From the NCBI RefSeq assembly GCF_000513895.2, contig NZ_CP165782.1, positions 3,439,501 to 3,503,500 on the forward strand: 64,000 bases of DNA, written 5' to 3'. The position numbers and the translations under genes were made by a program. A model generated the notes under the pieces. It worked only from the letters and a program-made list of their open reading frames with translations, did not search any database and was not told the origin of the DNA. The DNA comes from Ensifer sp. WSM1721. GTDB lineage: Bacteria; Pseudomonadota; Alphaproteobacteria; Rhizobiales; Rhizobiaceae. This document shows, piece by piece, positions 8,920-16,836 of this stretch; position 1 is the stretch's first letter, and every line of letters starts with the position of its first letter.

Positions 8920-9912
8920 ATGGCAAAATTCGACGTGCTGGCGATCGGCAATGCGATCGTTGATATCATTGCGCGCTGCGACGACGGTTTCCTCGAGGAA
9001 AACGGCATCATCAAGGGCGCGATGAACCTCATCAATGCCGATCGCGCGGAACTCCTCTATTCGCGGATGGGGCCCGCGGTCGAGGCGTCCGGCGGCAGCG
9101 CCGGCAATACGGCGGCCGGCGTGGCCAGCCTCGGCGGACGGGCGGCCTATTTCGGCAAGGTCGCCAGCGACCAGCTGGGCGAGATCTTTACCCACGATAT
9201 CCGCGCTCAGGGCGTGCACTTCCAGACGAAGCCGCTCGACGGCCATCCGCCGACGGCACGCTCGATGATCTTCGTCACCGAGGACGGCGAGCGCTCGATG
9301 AACACCTATCTCGGCGCCTGCGTCGAGCTCGGCCCGGAGGACGTCGAGGCCGACGTCGTCGCCGGCTCCAAGGTCACCTATTTCGAAGGCTATCTATGGG
9401 ACCCGCCGCGCGCCAAGGATGCGATTCGCGAGGCGGCACGCATTGCCCATGCGCACGGCCGCGAAACGGCGATGACGCTTTCCGACAGTTTCTGCGTCCA
9501 CCGCTACCGCGGCGAGTTCCTCGAACTCATGCGCTCGGGCACGGTCGACATCGTCTTCGCCAACCGCCAGGAAGCCCTCGCACTCTATGAGACGGAGGAC
9601 TTCGATCACGCGCTCGACATGCTCGCGAAGGACTGCAAGCTCGCCGCCGTCACGCTGAGCGAAGAAGGCTCCGTCGTCGTGCGCGGCGCCGAGCGTATCC
9701 GCGTCCGCGCGAACCCGGTCGAGCAGGTGGTCGACACCACCGGCGCCGGCGACCTCTATGCCTCCGGCTTCCTCTTCGGCTATACCACAGGCCGCTCGCT
9801 CGAGGATTGCAGCCGGCTCGGCAATCTTTCCGCCGGCATCGTGATCGGTCAGATCGGTCCGCGCCCGCTGGTCTCGCTCGCGAGCGCCGCCCGCGAGGCC
9901 GCTCTCGTCTGA
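8920..9912 (+). CDS. PfkB-family sugar/nucleoside kinase (adenosine kinase-like)
   Basis: A 330-residue ribokinase-fold enzyme. The N-terminal part has FDVLAIGNAIVDIIA and the SGGSAGNTAAGVASLGG glycine-rich segment; the C-terminal part has the PfkB signature DTTGAGDLYASGF with the catalytic Asp. The overall pattern (long insertion around LGACVELGPEDV, FANRQEA) is that of the rhizobial adenosine-kinase-like branch, but substrate cannot be fixed. ATG 8920 has CGGAG upstream and is preferred over the TTG at 8899. Confidence 0.85.
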   Translation: MAKFDVLAIGNAIVDIIARCDDGFLEENGIIKGAMNLINADRAELLYSRMGPAVEASGGSAGNTAAGVASLGGRAAYFGKVASDQLGEIFTHDIRAQGVHFQTKPLDGHPPTARSMIFVTEDGERSMNTYLGACVELGPEDVEADVVAGSKVTYFEGYLWDPPRAKDAIREAARIAHAHGRETAMTLSDSFCVHRYRGEFLELMRSGTVDIVFANRQEALALYETEDFDHALDMLAKDCKLAAVTLSEEGSVVVRGAERIRVRANPVEQVVDTTGAGDLYASGFLFGYTTGRSLEDCSRLGNLSAGIVIGQIGPRPLVSLASAAREAALV

Positions 9913-9961
9913 TGCATGGCGCCCGAAAGTGCGGTTTTGACGGAATCGAAAGCGTCTGTTC

Positions 9962-10481
9962 ATGCTCATTATCTTGGGCGGCTTGCCGGGAACCGGGAAA
10001 ACGACAATTGCTCGCGCTTTAGCCAAGCGGCTACGCGCAGTGCATGTGCGCGTCGATACGATCGAGCAAAGCATTCGGGCTTCCGGTGTCTTGGAGTCGG
10101 ACGTCGGCCCAGCAGGATATGTAGCAGCTTATGGGGTGGCTGAAGACAACCTCGCTCTCGGCAACACAGTCATTGCGGATTCGGTAAATTGCCTGCAAGT
10201 AACCAGGGACGCTTGGCTGGCGGTAGCAGAGCGATCGGCAATGCCAGCCGTCGAGGTGGAGGTCATCTGCTCGGACAAGGCGGAACATCGCCGGCGGGTA
10301 GAAACCCGGGTGACCGATGTACAGGCTGTTAAAACCGACGTGGGAAGAGGTCACCGATCGAGTCTACGAAGATTGGGGGTCGCGTCCCGTCGTCATCGAT
10401 ACCGCGACGGCGAACGTGGACGAGCTTGTTGCCGAGCTGGTTTCGAAGCTTGAGCTTGGCCGGAAAGCAATCAAGCCATGA
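9962..10481 (+). pseudogene. P-loop kinase-like ATPase, frameshifted
   Basis: The 5' part encodes an AAA/zeta-toxin-like small P-loop protein with Walker A GGLPGTGKTT at residues 6-15 and an aspartate-containing RVDTIEQSIR motif typical of adenylylsulfate-kinase-like enzymes. After ETRVTDV (codon ending near 10321) the frame runs into Arg-rich nonsense, while the frame one base over reads LLKPTWEEVTDRVYEDWGSRP and on to a natural stop at 10479-10481. So one base has been gained (or two lost) around 10319-10326. Either the gene is broken or there is a sequencing error. It follows the PfkB kinase gene by about 50 bases. Confidence 0.75.
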
Positions 10482-10520
10482 CTTCTGGCACGCTCTGCCT
10501 CTTTTTGCGGACGCTCTGGC

Positions 10521-10626
10521 TACTGCATGTTTCCTTAAATCGTACCCGATTTAAGGACAAAAACATGCAGCAATTCAAAGTGCTACAGCGTCCTTTGTGC
10601 GTCTGAAAAGACGCACGGCGCTGTAG
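10521..10626 (+). repeat. Two-hairpin mosaic repeat, family 1, copy A
   Basis: A 106-bp element with two hairpins. The first pairs CATGTTT-CCTTAAATCG with CGATTTAAGG-AAACATG; the second pairs CTACAGCG with CGCTGTAG around an inner GTGCGTCT-GAAA-AGACGCAC stem. Copy C (47387-47492) differs at a single base; copies B (25389-25493) and D (62001-62105) are the same element in the other orientation. It lies between the frameshifted kinase gene and the SH3 protein gene. Probably one of the palindromic mosaic elements known in Sinorhizobium. Confidence 0.85.
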
Positions 10627-10659
10627 CGAGCTAACGGCCCGTCCCGGGCCCGACGCCGC

Positions 10660-11199
10660 CTACTTGAAGGCCTCGCCGGGATAGGCGCCCCAGATCTCGG
10701 CCTGGGCGATCCAGCCTTCGACGCCTTGCGTCTCGGCATGGCACCACTCGCCATTGCACTCGCCGATATGCAGCATGACGCCGGGCTCCATGCGCGCGAC
10801 GATCGGCGCCGTGCTCTGTGGGTCGCGCCTTAAATTGACGAAGACCTCCTCGCCCTTGCCGCGCATCCAGGGGGCTGCAAGCGCGGTGCGATCGCCGGAG
10901 AGAAGCGCTTGGTTGACCCAGCCTTCGGTCCCGTCCGCGTCGCGGATCCGACGCCAGTTGTCGTATTCCTGGATGATCTCGACCGGAACGCCCGGTTTGA
11001 GATAGCGGAACGCGACCGCATAATCGAGGCTTGGGCCGATTCTCAAATTGACGCTCTTCGCCTTCAGGCTGACGAAGCGGGGAAGGGGCAGGCCGCTCGG
11101 CCCCTTGGCCGCCTGGGCATGGGCGGTGGCGGTCAGCATGGCTGTCGCGAGGAGTGCGGCTGATAGGAGTGCAGAGGCTTTGGAAATGATGTGACGCAT
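10660..11199 (-). CDS. Secreted SH3-domain protein
   Basis: About 179 residues. The first 28 form a signal peptide (RHIISK, then a hydrophobic core ending TAHAQA), so the protein is exported. Two bacterial SH3-like repeats follow: the first around SVNLRIGPSLDYAVAFRYLKPG to GWVNQALLSG, the second around FVNLRRDPQSTAPIVARMEPG to GWIAQAEIWG. Such domains often bind peptidoglycan or other proteins. ATG 11199 is chosen; ATG 11211 would add four residues and cannot be excluded. Divergent from the hydroxyacid reductase gene. Confidence 0.82.
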   Translation of the reverse strand: MRHIISKASALLSAALLATAMLTATAHAQAAKGPSGLPLPRFVSLKAKSVNLRIGPSLDYAVAFRYLKPGVPVEIIQEYDNWRRIRDADGTEGWVNQALLSGDRTALAAPWMRGKGEEVFVNLRRDPQSTAPIVARMEPGVMLHIGECNGEWCHAETQGVEGWIAQAEIWGAYPGEAFK

Positions 11200-11447
11200 G
11201 ACGAGGCCCATTTTCCGAACGTAAGCGAGACTTTGCGCAAGCCCAGAGCGGGATGAGAAAATGTGTCTGCGGTTTCCGCCCGCATCCCGCTCCAACCTCT
11301 TGACCAGCCGCGCGGCGCCGCAAATCCTTGAACCCGGACAGCGACTTTCAATTGTCTTCCCCACCGGGTCTGGTAGAAATTGCGGCTACAGGGAGAAACT
11401 ATCGCCCAACTTGGTTAAGGACCCGTCAACGAGGGCCGCTCACGGGA

Positions 11448-12452
11448 ATGACAAGCAAGAAAAAGCCAACCGTCTACATCACCCGGAAACTCCCGGACGT
11501 CGTCGAAACCAGGATGCGGGAGCTCTTCGACGCGGAGCTCAACATCGACGACACGCCGCGCAGCCAGCCCGAGCTCGTTGCGGCGGTCAAGCGGGCGGAC
11601 GTGCTCGTGCCGACCGTGACGGATCGAATCGACGCCGCGCTGATCGAGCAGGCGGGGCCGCAACTGAAACTGATTGCCGCCTTCTCGAACGGCGTCGACA
11701 ACATCGATGTCGATGCGGCAGCGAGGAAAGGCATCACCGTCACCAACACGCCGAACGTGCTGACCGAAGACACGGCCGACATGACCATGGCGCTGATCCT
11801 CGCGGTGCCACGCCGGCTCGCCGAAGGTGCGCAGGTGCTGACCGACCGCAAGGGCGAATGGGCGGGCTGGTCGCCCACCTGGATGCTCGGCCGGCGCATT
11901 GCCGGCAAGCGGATCGGCATCGTCGGCATGGGGCGGATCGGCACCGCGGTCGCCCGCCGCGCCAAGGCCTTCGGCCTCTCGATCCATTATCACAACCGCC
12001 ATCGCGTCAAGCCGGAGACCGAGGAGATGCTGGAGGCGACCTATTGGGACAGCCTCGACCAGATGCTCGCCCGCGTCGACATCGTCTCGGTCAATTGCCC
12101 GTCCACGCCGGCCACTTACCATCTGATTTCGGCCCGGCGGCTGGCGCTGATGCGCCCCGACAGTTACATCGTCAACACCGCGCGCGGCGATGTGATCGAC
12201 GAGACCGCACTGATCAAATGCCTGCGGGAAGGCAAGATCGCCGGTGCCGGCCTCGACGTCTTCGAGAACGAGCCGGCCGTCAATCCCCGACTCATCAAGC
12301 TCGCCAACGAGGGCAAGGTGGTGCTCCTGCCGCATATGAGCTCGGCGACGCTCGAAGGTCGCATCGACATGGGCGAGAAGGTGGTGATCAACATCCGCAC
12401 CTTCTTCGACGGCCATCGCCCGCCGGACAGGGTTTTGCCGGGGCGGACTTGA
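11448..12452 (+). CDS. Glyoxylate/hydroxypyruvate reductase (D-2-hydroxyacid dehydrogenase)
   Basis: A 334-residue NAD(P)-dependent reductase. The Rossmann loop is GIVGMGRIGTAVARR (about 155-169). The catalytic triad is visible as Arg in VNTARGDVID, Glu in DVFENEPAV and His in LLPHMSSAT. Length and motifs fit the GyaR-type glyoxylate reductase found in rhizobia, which I consider the likeliest identity. ATG 11448 has CACGGGA upstream; an upstream ATG at 11328 lies in sequence that does not look coding. The gene is divergent from the SH3 protein gene. Confidence 0.85.
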   Translation: MTSKKKPTVYITRKLPDVVETRMRELFDAELNIDDTPRSQPELVAAVKRADVLVPTVTDRIDAALIEQAGPQLKLIAAFSNGVDNIDVDAAARKGITVTNTPNVLTEDTADMTMALILAVPRRLAEGAQVLTDRKGEWAGWSPTWMLGRRIAGKRIGIVGMGRIGTAVARRAKAFGLSIHYHNRHRVKPETEEMLEATYWDSLDQMLARVDIVSVNCPSTPATYHLISARRLALMRPDSYIVNTARGDVIDETALIKCLREGKIAGAGLDVFENEPAVNPRLIKLANEGKVVLLPHMSSATLEGRIDMGEKVVINIRTFFDGHRPPDRVLPGRT

Positions 12453-12551
12453 AGCCAAGTCCCGCGAAAACTCTTCCGCGCCGCAGACGCGGTGCCGCCG
12501 GATTCCCGCGACAAGCAGGGCGCGAAAAGCATTCGCCAACCCAATTACCTT

Positions 12552-12594
12552 ACTGTCGTGCGCTGTGGGTCTGAAAAGACGCGCGGGGCTGTAG
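12552..12594 (+). repeat. Partial family 1 repeat (second hairpin only)
   Basis: A diverged copy of the second hairpin of the family 1 mosaic: CGCTG, then GTCTGAAAAGAC, then GGGGCTGTAG. The first hairpin is absent. It stands downstream of the reductase gene and ahead of the ArsR operators. Confidence 0.55.
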
Positions 12595-12610
12595 TCGATC
12601 ATGCTGAAAA

Positions 12611-12680
12611 AGTTTCCGATCGAGGAAACTGTTCTTGATCTGTAGCGACAATCCTGATAGTTTCTCATTGCGGAAACTAT
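12611..12680. promoter_or_regulatory. Two inverted repeats upstream of the ArsR-type gene
   Basis: AGTTTCC-N6-GGAAACT at 12611-12630 and ATAGTTTC-N8-GAAACTAT at 12657-12680, both built from the same GTTTC half-site, centres 48 bp apart. They lie just before ATG 12693 and are the natural candidate operators for the ArsR-family product. Regulatory role is inferred. Confidence 0.7.
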
Positions 12681-12692
12681 AGAGGACGATTC

Positions 12693-13028
12693 ATGCAGCT
12701 CCAGCCACTCGATCGAATGTTCCTGGCCCTGGCGGACCCGAACCGTCGCGGCATGGTGGAGCAGTTGAGCGACGGCCCCGCCACTGTGAAGCAACTCGCC
12801 GCGCCAGCGGGGATGAGGCTGCCCTCGGCGGTCAAGCACCTCAAGGTGCTCGAGGAGAGTGGCATCGTCATCTCTAACAAGGTGGGCCGCACGCGCACCT
12901 ACAGCATTCAGGCCAACGCGCTGAGAACCATCGGCGACTGGGTCCGGAAGCGGGAAGCGGCGTGGAATGCGGCCTTCGATCGGCTTGCCGCGGCGATGCA
13001 GATTCTCGAAGAGGAACCCGAGCAGTGA
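12693..13028 (+). CDS. ArsR-family winged-helix regulator
   Basis: A 111-residue ArsR/SmtB-type repressor. The helix-turn-helix covers about residues 32-55 (TVKQLAAPAGMRLPSAVKHLKVLE) and the wing GIVISNKVGRTRTYSI follows. No Cys metal-binding motif is seen, so it is of the non-metal ArsR type commonly paired with SRPBCC proteins. The stop TGA overlaps the GTG start of the next gene (GTGA, 13025-13028), so the two are translationally coupled. Confidence 0.9.
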   Translation: MQLQPLDRMFLALADPNRRGMVEQLSDGPATVKQLAAPAGMRLPSAVKHLKVLEESGIVISNKVGRTRTYSIQANALRTIGDWVRKREAAWNAAFDRLAAAMQILEEEPEQ

Positions 13029-13501
13029 AAACGTCAGAGATTGAGCACACCACCTTCGTGATCGAGCGCGAATTGCCGGGAAGTCCTCGACACGCTTTCC
13101 GTTTCTGGGCCGAGCCCAAGCTCAAGGAGCGCTGGACCGGCTGCCACCCCGATTGGACGGTGCTCGACGAGAAGTTCGATTTCCGGGCCGGCGGATCGGA
13201 GGCCAAGCGCTGGCGAACATCCGAAGGCAACGAGCAGACATTCAACGCCTTTTACCTCGACATCGCGGCAGAGCAGCGGATCATCTACGCCTATGAAATG
13301 AGCTTCAGGGGCGAGAGGATATCCGTGTCGCTCGTTACGATCGAGCTCACGCCGAGCGGTGCACAAACGCACATGAAGCTCACCGAGCAGGCCGTGTTTC
13401 TCGGGGGCGGTGGGGCGCGCCAGCAACGCGTCATGGGGACCGAGGAGGGCTTTGACAGGCTGATCAGGGCGATTGCCGAGGAGACATCCGATGCGAAATG
13501 A
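13025..13501 (+). CDS. SRPBCC / AHSA1-like protein
   Basis: A 158-residue protein of the START/Bet v1-like fold, AHSA1 branch: FVIERELPGSPRHAFRFWAEP at the start, then LKERWTGC, FRAGGSEAKRW and TLTEQ-like KLTEQAVFLGG before the C-terminal helix with EEGFDRLI. These bind hydrophobic ligands; the substrate is unknown. GTG 13025 overlaps the ArsR stop codon by four bases. ArsR+SRPBCC pairs are widespread and are usually regulated together. Confidence 0.85.
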   Translation: MKTSEIEHTTFVIERELPGSPRHAFRFWAEPKLKERWTGCHPDWTVLDEKFDFRAGGSEAKRWRTSEGNEQTFNAFYLDIAAEQRIIYAYEMSFRGERISVSLVTIELTPSGAQTHMKLTEQAVFLGGGGARQQRVMGTEEGFDRLIRAIAEETSDAK

Positions 13502-13570
13502 GCTTGAGGGTTTCCCTGAAGAGGCCAGCCCATGAGCTCCCGGCATGCGCATCTCTGAGCTGATGGAAGG

Positions 13571-14038
13571 CTAAAGCCGTTTCCGCATCTCGATCGAGGT
13601 AGGGCGCGTGAAGCCCGGATGGGCGGAGCGGCTCGTCTCGACGAAGCCCCATGCGGCGAAGGTGGCGTGGTTCTCGGTTAGTTCGATGCGTGTCTGCAGC
13701 CTCAGCGCAGGTAAAGCGAGGGTCTTCGCCGTCTCTTCCGCCACGGAGAGCAACATGCGTCCGACGCCCCTTCCCTGCGCTTTGGGAGCGACGGCGAGCT
13801 TGCCGATGTAGAGGCAGTCCGGCTCCGGCTTGCAGAAGACGCAGCCGAGAAGCCCGCGACGGGCGGTGATTGCAAAGGCGATCTCGTCTAGGGCCTTCTG
13901 TCGTAGCGATGCCACCGTCAACGCGTGGGCGGAGGAGGGCGGATCGATTCGCCCGCCCATATAGGCGAAGGACGAAAGGATCAGCGACAACAGGTCTTCG
14001 TAGCGATCGAAGCTTCCGTCGAGGCGAATCGTTTCCAT
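13571..14038 (-). CDS. GNAT-family N-acetyltransferase
   Basis: A 155-residue acetyltransferase. The acetyl-CoA-binding motif A is LYIGKLAVAPKAQGRGVGRMLL (Q/R-x-x-G-x-G/A as QGRGVG) followed by the helix of motif B and AAWGFVETSR near the C-terminus. Substrate unknown. ATG 14038 is chosen because the frame upstream runs into moeB in another frame. It lies 7 bases downstream of moeB on the same strand and is presumably co-transcribed. Confidence 0.88.
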   Translation of the reverse strand: METIRLDGSFDRYEDLLSLILSSFAYMGGRIDPPSSAHALTVASLRQKALDEIAFAITARRGLLGCVFCKPEPDCLYIGKLAVAPKAQGRGVGRMLLSVAEETAKTLALPALRLQTRIELTENHATFAAWGFVETSRSAHPGFTRPTSIEMRKRL

Positions 14039-14045
14039 CCTGCCC

Positions 14046-14810
14046 TCAAGCCCTGCCGCGCCGGTAACGGATCGTGTTGAACTGGGCGGCAAGCGCGTCG
14101 TAGAGCAACAGGCGGCCAACGAGCGGCTCGCCGATGCCGGTGATGAGTTTGATCGCCTCCATCGCCTGCAGCGTGCCGATGACGCCGGTGAGCGCGCCGA
14201 TGATGCCCGCTTCGGCGCAGGTCGGAACCGCGCCGGGCGGGGGCGGCGAGGGAAAGAGATCGCGATAGGAGGGATTGGGATGTCCGTCCGCATCGGTCTC
14301 GTAGGGCTTCAACACGGTGAGCGAGCCGTCGAAACGGCCGACGGCGCCGGTGACCAGCGGAACCGCCATCGTCTCCGCCGTGTCGGCGGCGAGATAGCGT
14401 GTATCGAAATTGTCGGAGCCGTCGACGACGAGATCGTATGCCTTGAAGATCGCCTCGGCGTTTTCCGGACCGAGCCGGAGTGCGTGCGCAACGACCTTCA
14501 CATGTGGATTGAGGGCGTCGATGGCGCTGGCGGCGCTCTCCACCTTCGGCCGACCGATATCCCCGGTGGCGTGGATGACCTGGCGCTGCAGGTTCGACAG
14601 CGACACGACATCGTCATCGGCGATGCCGAGCGTGCCGACGCCGGCTGCGGCGAGATATTGTAGCGCCGGAGCGCCGAGGCCGCCCGCGCCGATGACGAGC
14701 ACACGCGCCGCCTTCAGTTTCTGCTGCCCGGGTCCGCCGATTTCCGGCAGCACGATGTGGCGCGCATAGCGCGCGATCTCCGAAGGATCGAGTGTTGCAG
14801 CGGTCGTCAT
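14046..14810 (-). CDS. moeB: MoeB/ThiF-family adenylyltransferase
   Basis: Activates the C-terminus of a ubiquitin-like sulfur carrier (MoaD or ThiS) by adenylation. The 254-residue product has the ATP loop VLVIGAGGLGAPALQYL, the NLQRQVIH segment with the conserved Arg, DGSDNFDTRYL, and PTCAEAGIIGALTGVIG. The two Cys-x-x-Cys pairs that bind zinc in E. coli MoeB are missing: the first reads SYRD and the C-terminus lacks the second. recF starts further upstream on the same strand and a GNAT gene follows closely. The MoeB name is family-level. Confidence 0.85.
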   Translation of the reverse strand: MTTAATLDPSEIARYARHIVLPEIGGPGQQKLKAARVLVIGAGGLGAPALQYLAAAGVGTLGIADDDVVSLSNLQRQVIHATGDIGRPKVESAASAIDALNPHVKVVAHALRLGPENAEAIFKAYDLVVDGSDNFDTRYLAADTAETMAVPLVTGAVGRFDGSLTVLKPYETDADGHPNPSYRDLFPSPPPPGAVPTCAEAGIIGALTGVIGTLQAMEAIKLITGIGEPLVGRLLLYDALAAQFNTIRYRRGRA

Positions 14811-14865
14811 GAGCGTCTCCGTCTATTCTGAAGTCCGCGACGCGGCCGAGGCCGCGGGCAGGATG

Positions 14866-15990
14866 TCACCCCGAAACGCGGCCGTTTGCAACGGTTAGAT
14901 AGCGCCCGCGCTCGCCGAGCGCGTCGAACATCGCCCGATCGGTGCCCGTCATCAAGGCCTGGCCGCCGAGCGCGTCGACGAGATCGAAGAGCGCGGCGCG
15001 CCGTCCCTGGTCGAGATGGGCGGCGATTTCGTCGAGCAGCAACACCGGCGCATGGCCGGTCATGTCGCCGACGAGCCGCGCATGGGCGAGCACGAGGCCG
15101 ATAAGCAGCGCTTTCTGTTCGCCTGTCGAGCAGCGCTCGGCCTCCATGTCCTTTTCCCGGTGGCGGATCAGGAGGTCGCTGCGGTGCGGCCCGTCGAGCG
15201 TGCGGCCCGCGGCCGCGTCGCGGGTGCGGCCTTCGGCGAGCATGGCGATGTACCGTTCTTCGAGGTCATACGCAGGCAAACCTTGGCAGTCGTCGAGGAA
15301 GCCGGCGAGCGCCAGGTTGGCGGAGGGAAAGGTTGCGTCGCTTTGGCTGCGCTCGACGAGTGCCGTGAGCAGGCCGAGCATTTCCTGGCGGGCGAGCGCC
15401 ATCGAAACACCGAGACCCGCCATCTCGCGTTCGAGCGCCGAGAGCCAAGCGGAATCGGGCCGAAACTCCGCAAGGAGCCGGTTGCGGCTGCGCATGGCGC
15501 GGTCGAACTCGCTGGCGCGCCTTCCATGCTCGGGATCGAGCGAGAGCACCAGGCGGTCGAGGAAGCGCCGGCGATCAACGGACGGACCGGTGAAGAGGCC
15601 GTCCATCGCCGGCGTCAGCCAGAGCACCCTCAAGTGGTCGGTCAACTCGTCGACGGTGCGGGCCGGCGTGCCGTTGAGCCTGAGCCGGCGCGATTGGCCT
15701 TCCTCCGTGCCTTGGGTTCCCGTGCCGATCTCCACCGGGCCTTCCATGCCGTCGACCACGGCAAAGACGGAAAAGCCATCCGGAGCGCCGACGCGGGCGA
15801 CATCCGCATAGGCAGCACGCCGCAAACCCCGGCCGGGCGAGAGGAGGGAGACCGCCTCCATCAGATTGGTCTTGCCCGCCCCGTTTTCGCCGGTCAGCAC
15901 CACATGGCGCTGATCGAGATCGAGCGAAAGCGCCGCGTAGTTGCGGAAGTCGGTGAGTTTCAGGCGGGTGAGAAAGACCTTGTGGGGCAT
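14866..15990 (-). CDS. recF: DNA replication and repair protein RecF
   Basis: SMC-like ATPase that loads RecA at single-strand gaps with RecO and RecR. The 374-residue protein has Walker A GENGAGKTN (about 34-42), the signature region CSTGEQKALLIGL, and Walker B VLLLDEIAAHLD near 330. I chose ATG 15990 (MPHKVFLTRLKL), which matches the usual RecF N-terminus; the longer open frame upstream has no domain. It is not next to dnaA/dnaN here, as is usual in rhizobia. moeB lies 55 bases downstream. Confidence 0.95.
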   Translation of the reverse strand: MPHKVFLTRLKLTDFRNYAALSLDLDQRHVVLTGENGAGKTNLMEAVSLLSPGRGLRRAAYADVARVGAPDGFSVFAVVDGMEGPVEIGTGTQGTEEGQSRRLRLNGTPARTVDELTDHLRVLWLTPAMDGLFTGPSVDRRRFLDRLVLSLDPEHGRRASEFDRAMRSRNRLLAEFRPDSAWLSALEREMAGLGVSMALARQEMLGLLTALVERSQSDATFPSANLALAGFLDDCQGLPAYDLEERYIAMLAEGRTRDAAAGRTLDGPHRSDLLIRHREKDMEAERCSTGEQKALLIGLVLAHARLVGDMTGHAPVLLLDEIAAHLDQGRRAALFDLVDALGGQALMTGTDRAMFDALGERGRYLTVANGRVSG

Positions 15991-16196
15991 CGCATGTCCG
16001 AATTCGACGTTGCTGTCAGGTAGGACGAAAGCAGGGGCAAGGCAAGGCGAAAGGGCGCCCTGATGGCCCCTCACCCGCCTGACACGACGGCGTGGCGCCG
16101 TTGGCATCACCGGCGACCCGGAGTATATTTTTCGTCCTCTGGTAGATCGCGTTCGAGCGAGAGAAACGGGATATCCATCGTGCTCGGGAGGAGACG

Positions 16197-16832
16197 ATGA
16201 CGGACGTCAAATGGACGATCAAGGGTCGCGAGTTCATTCATTGCAACTGTGCCTATGGCTGCCCCTGCCAATTCAACGCATTGCCGACGCAAGGGCATTG
16301 CCGCGCGATCGGGGTCTTTGAGATCGAGGAGGGGCATCATGGCGACACCCGCCTCGACGGTTTGCGGTGCGCCCTGATCGTAGCCTGGCCCGGCGCCATT
16401 CATGAGGGCAGGGGAGCGGTCGTGCCGATCATCGACGAGCGGGCCTCGAACGACCAGCGCGGGGCGCTCTTGCGCATCATGAGCGGTGAGGACACCGAGC
16501 CGGGCGCATCGTTCTTCCAGGTGTTTGCGACGACTTTCGAAACCTTCCACGAACCGGTCTTCGCGCCGATCGACTTCGAGATTGATATCGCAGGACGCAG
16601 CGCCCGCGTGAATATCCCGGGATGGATCGACGCCCGCGGAGAGCCGATCCTCAATCCGGTGACCGGAGCGGAGCACCGCGCCCGCATCAATCTGCCGCGA
16701 GGGTTCGAATACGACCAGTGCGAGGTGGGGCGCGGTTGGGCCGATACGACCGGACCGATCAGTCTGTCGCTGTCGGATTCGCACGCCCATTTCGCGAGGC
16801 TCCACATGACCGAAAGCGGCGTGGTCCACTGA
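16197..16832 (+). CDS. DUF1326 protein
   Basis: A 211-residue soluble protein of DUF1326. The conserved N-terminal Cys cluster CNCAYGCPCQF is present at about residues 17-27, with four Cys that could bind a metal. The rest contains GHCRAIGVFEIEEG and the family's beta-rich middle. Biochemical role is not established. It is followed after 4 bases by a DUF2182 membrane protein, a pairing seen in many proteobacteria, so the two very likely act together. Start ATG 16197 has GGAGG just upstream. Confidence 0.85.
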   Translation: MTDVKWTIKGREFIHCNCAYGCPCQFNALPTQGHCRAIGVFEIEEGHHGDTRLDGLRCALIVAWPGAIHEGRGAVVPIIDERASNDQRGALLRIMSGEDTEPGASFFQVFATTFETFHEPVFAPIDFEIDIAGRSARVNIPGWIDARGEPILNPVTGAEHRARINLPRGFEYDQCEVGRGWADTTGPISLSLSDSHAHFARLHMTESGVVH

Positions 16833-16836
16833 CGCC

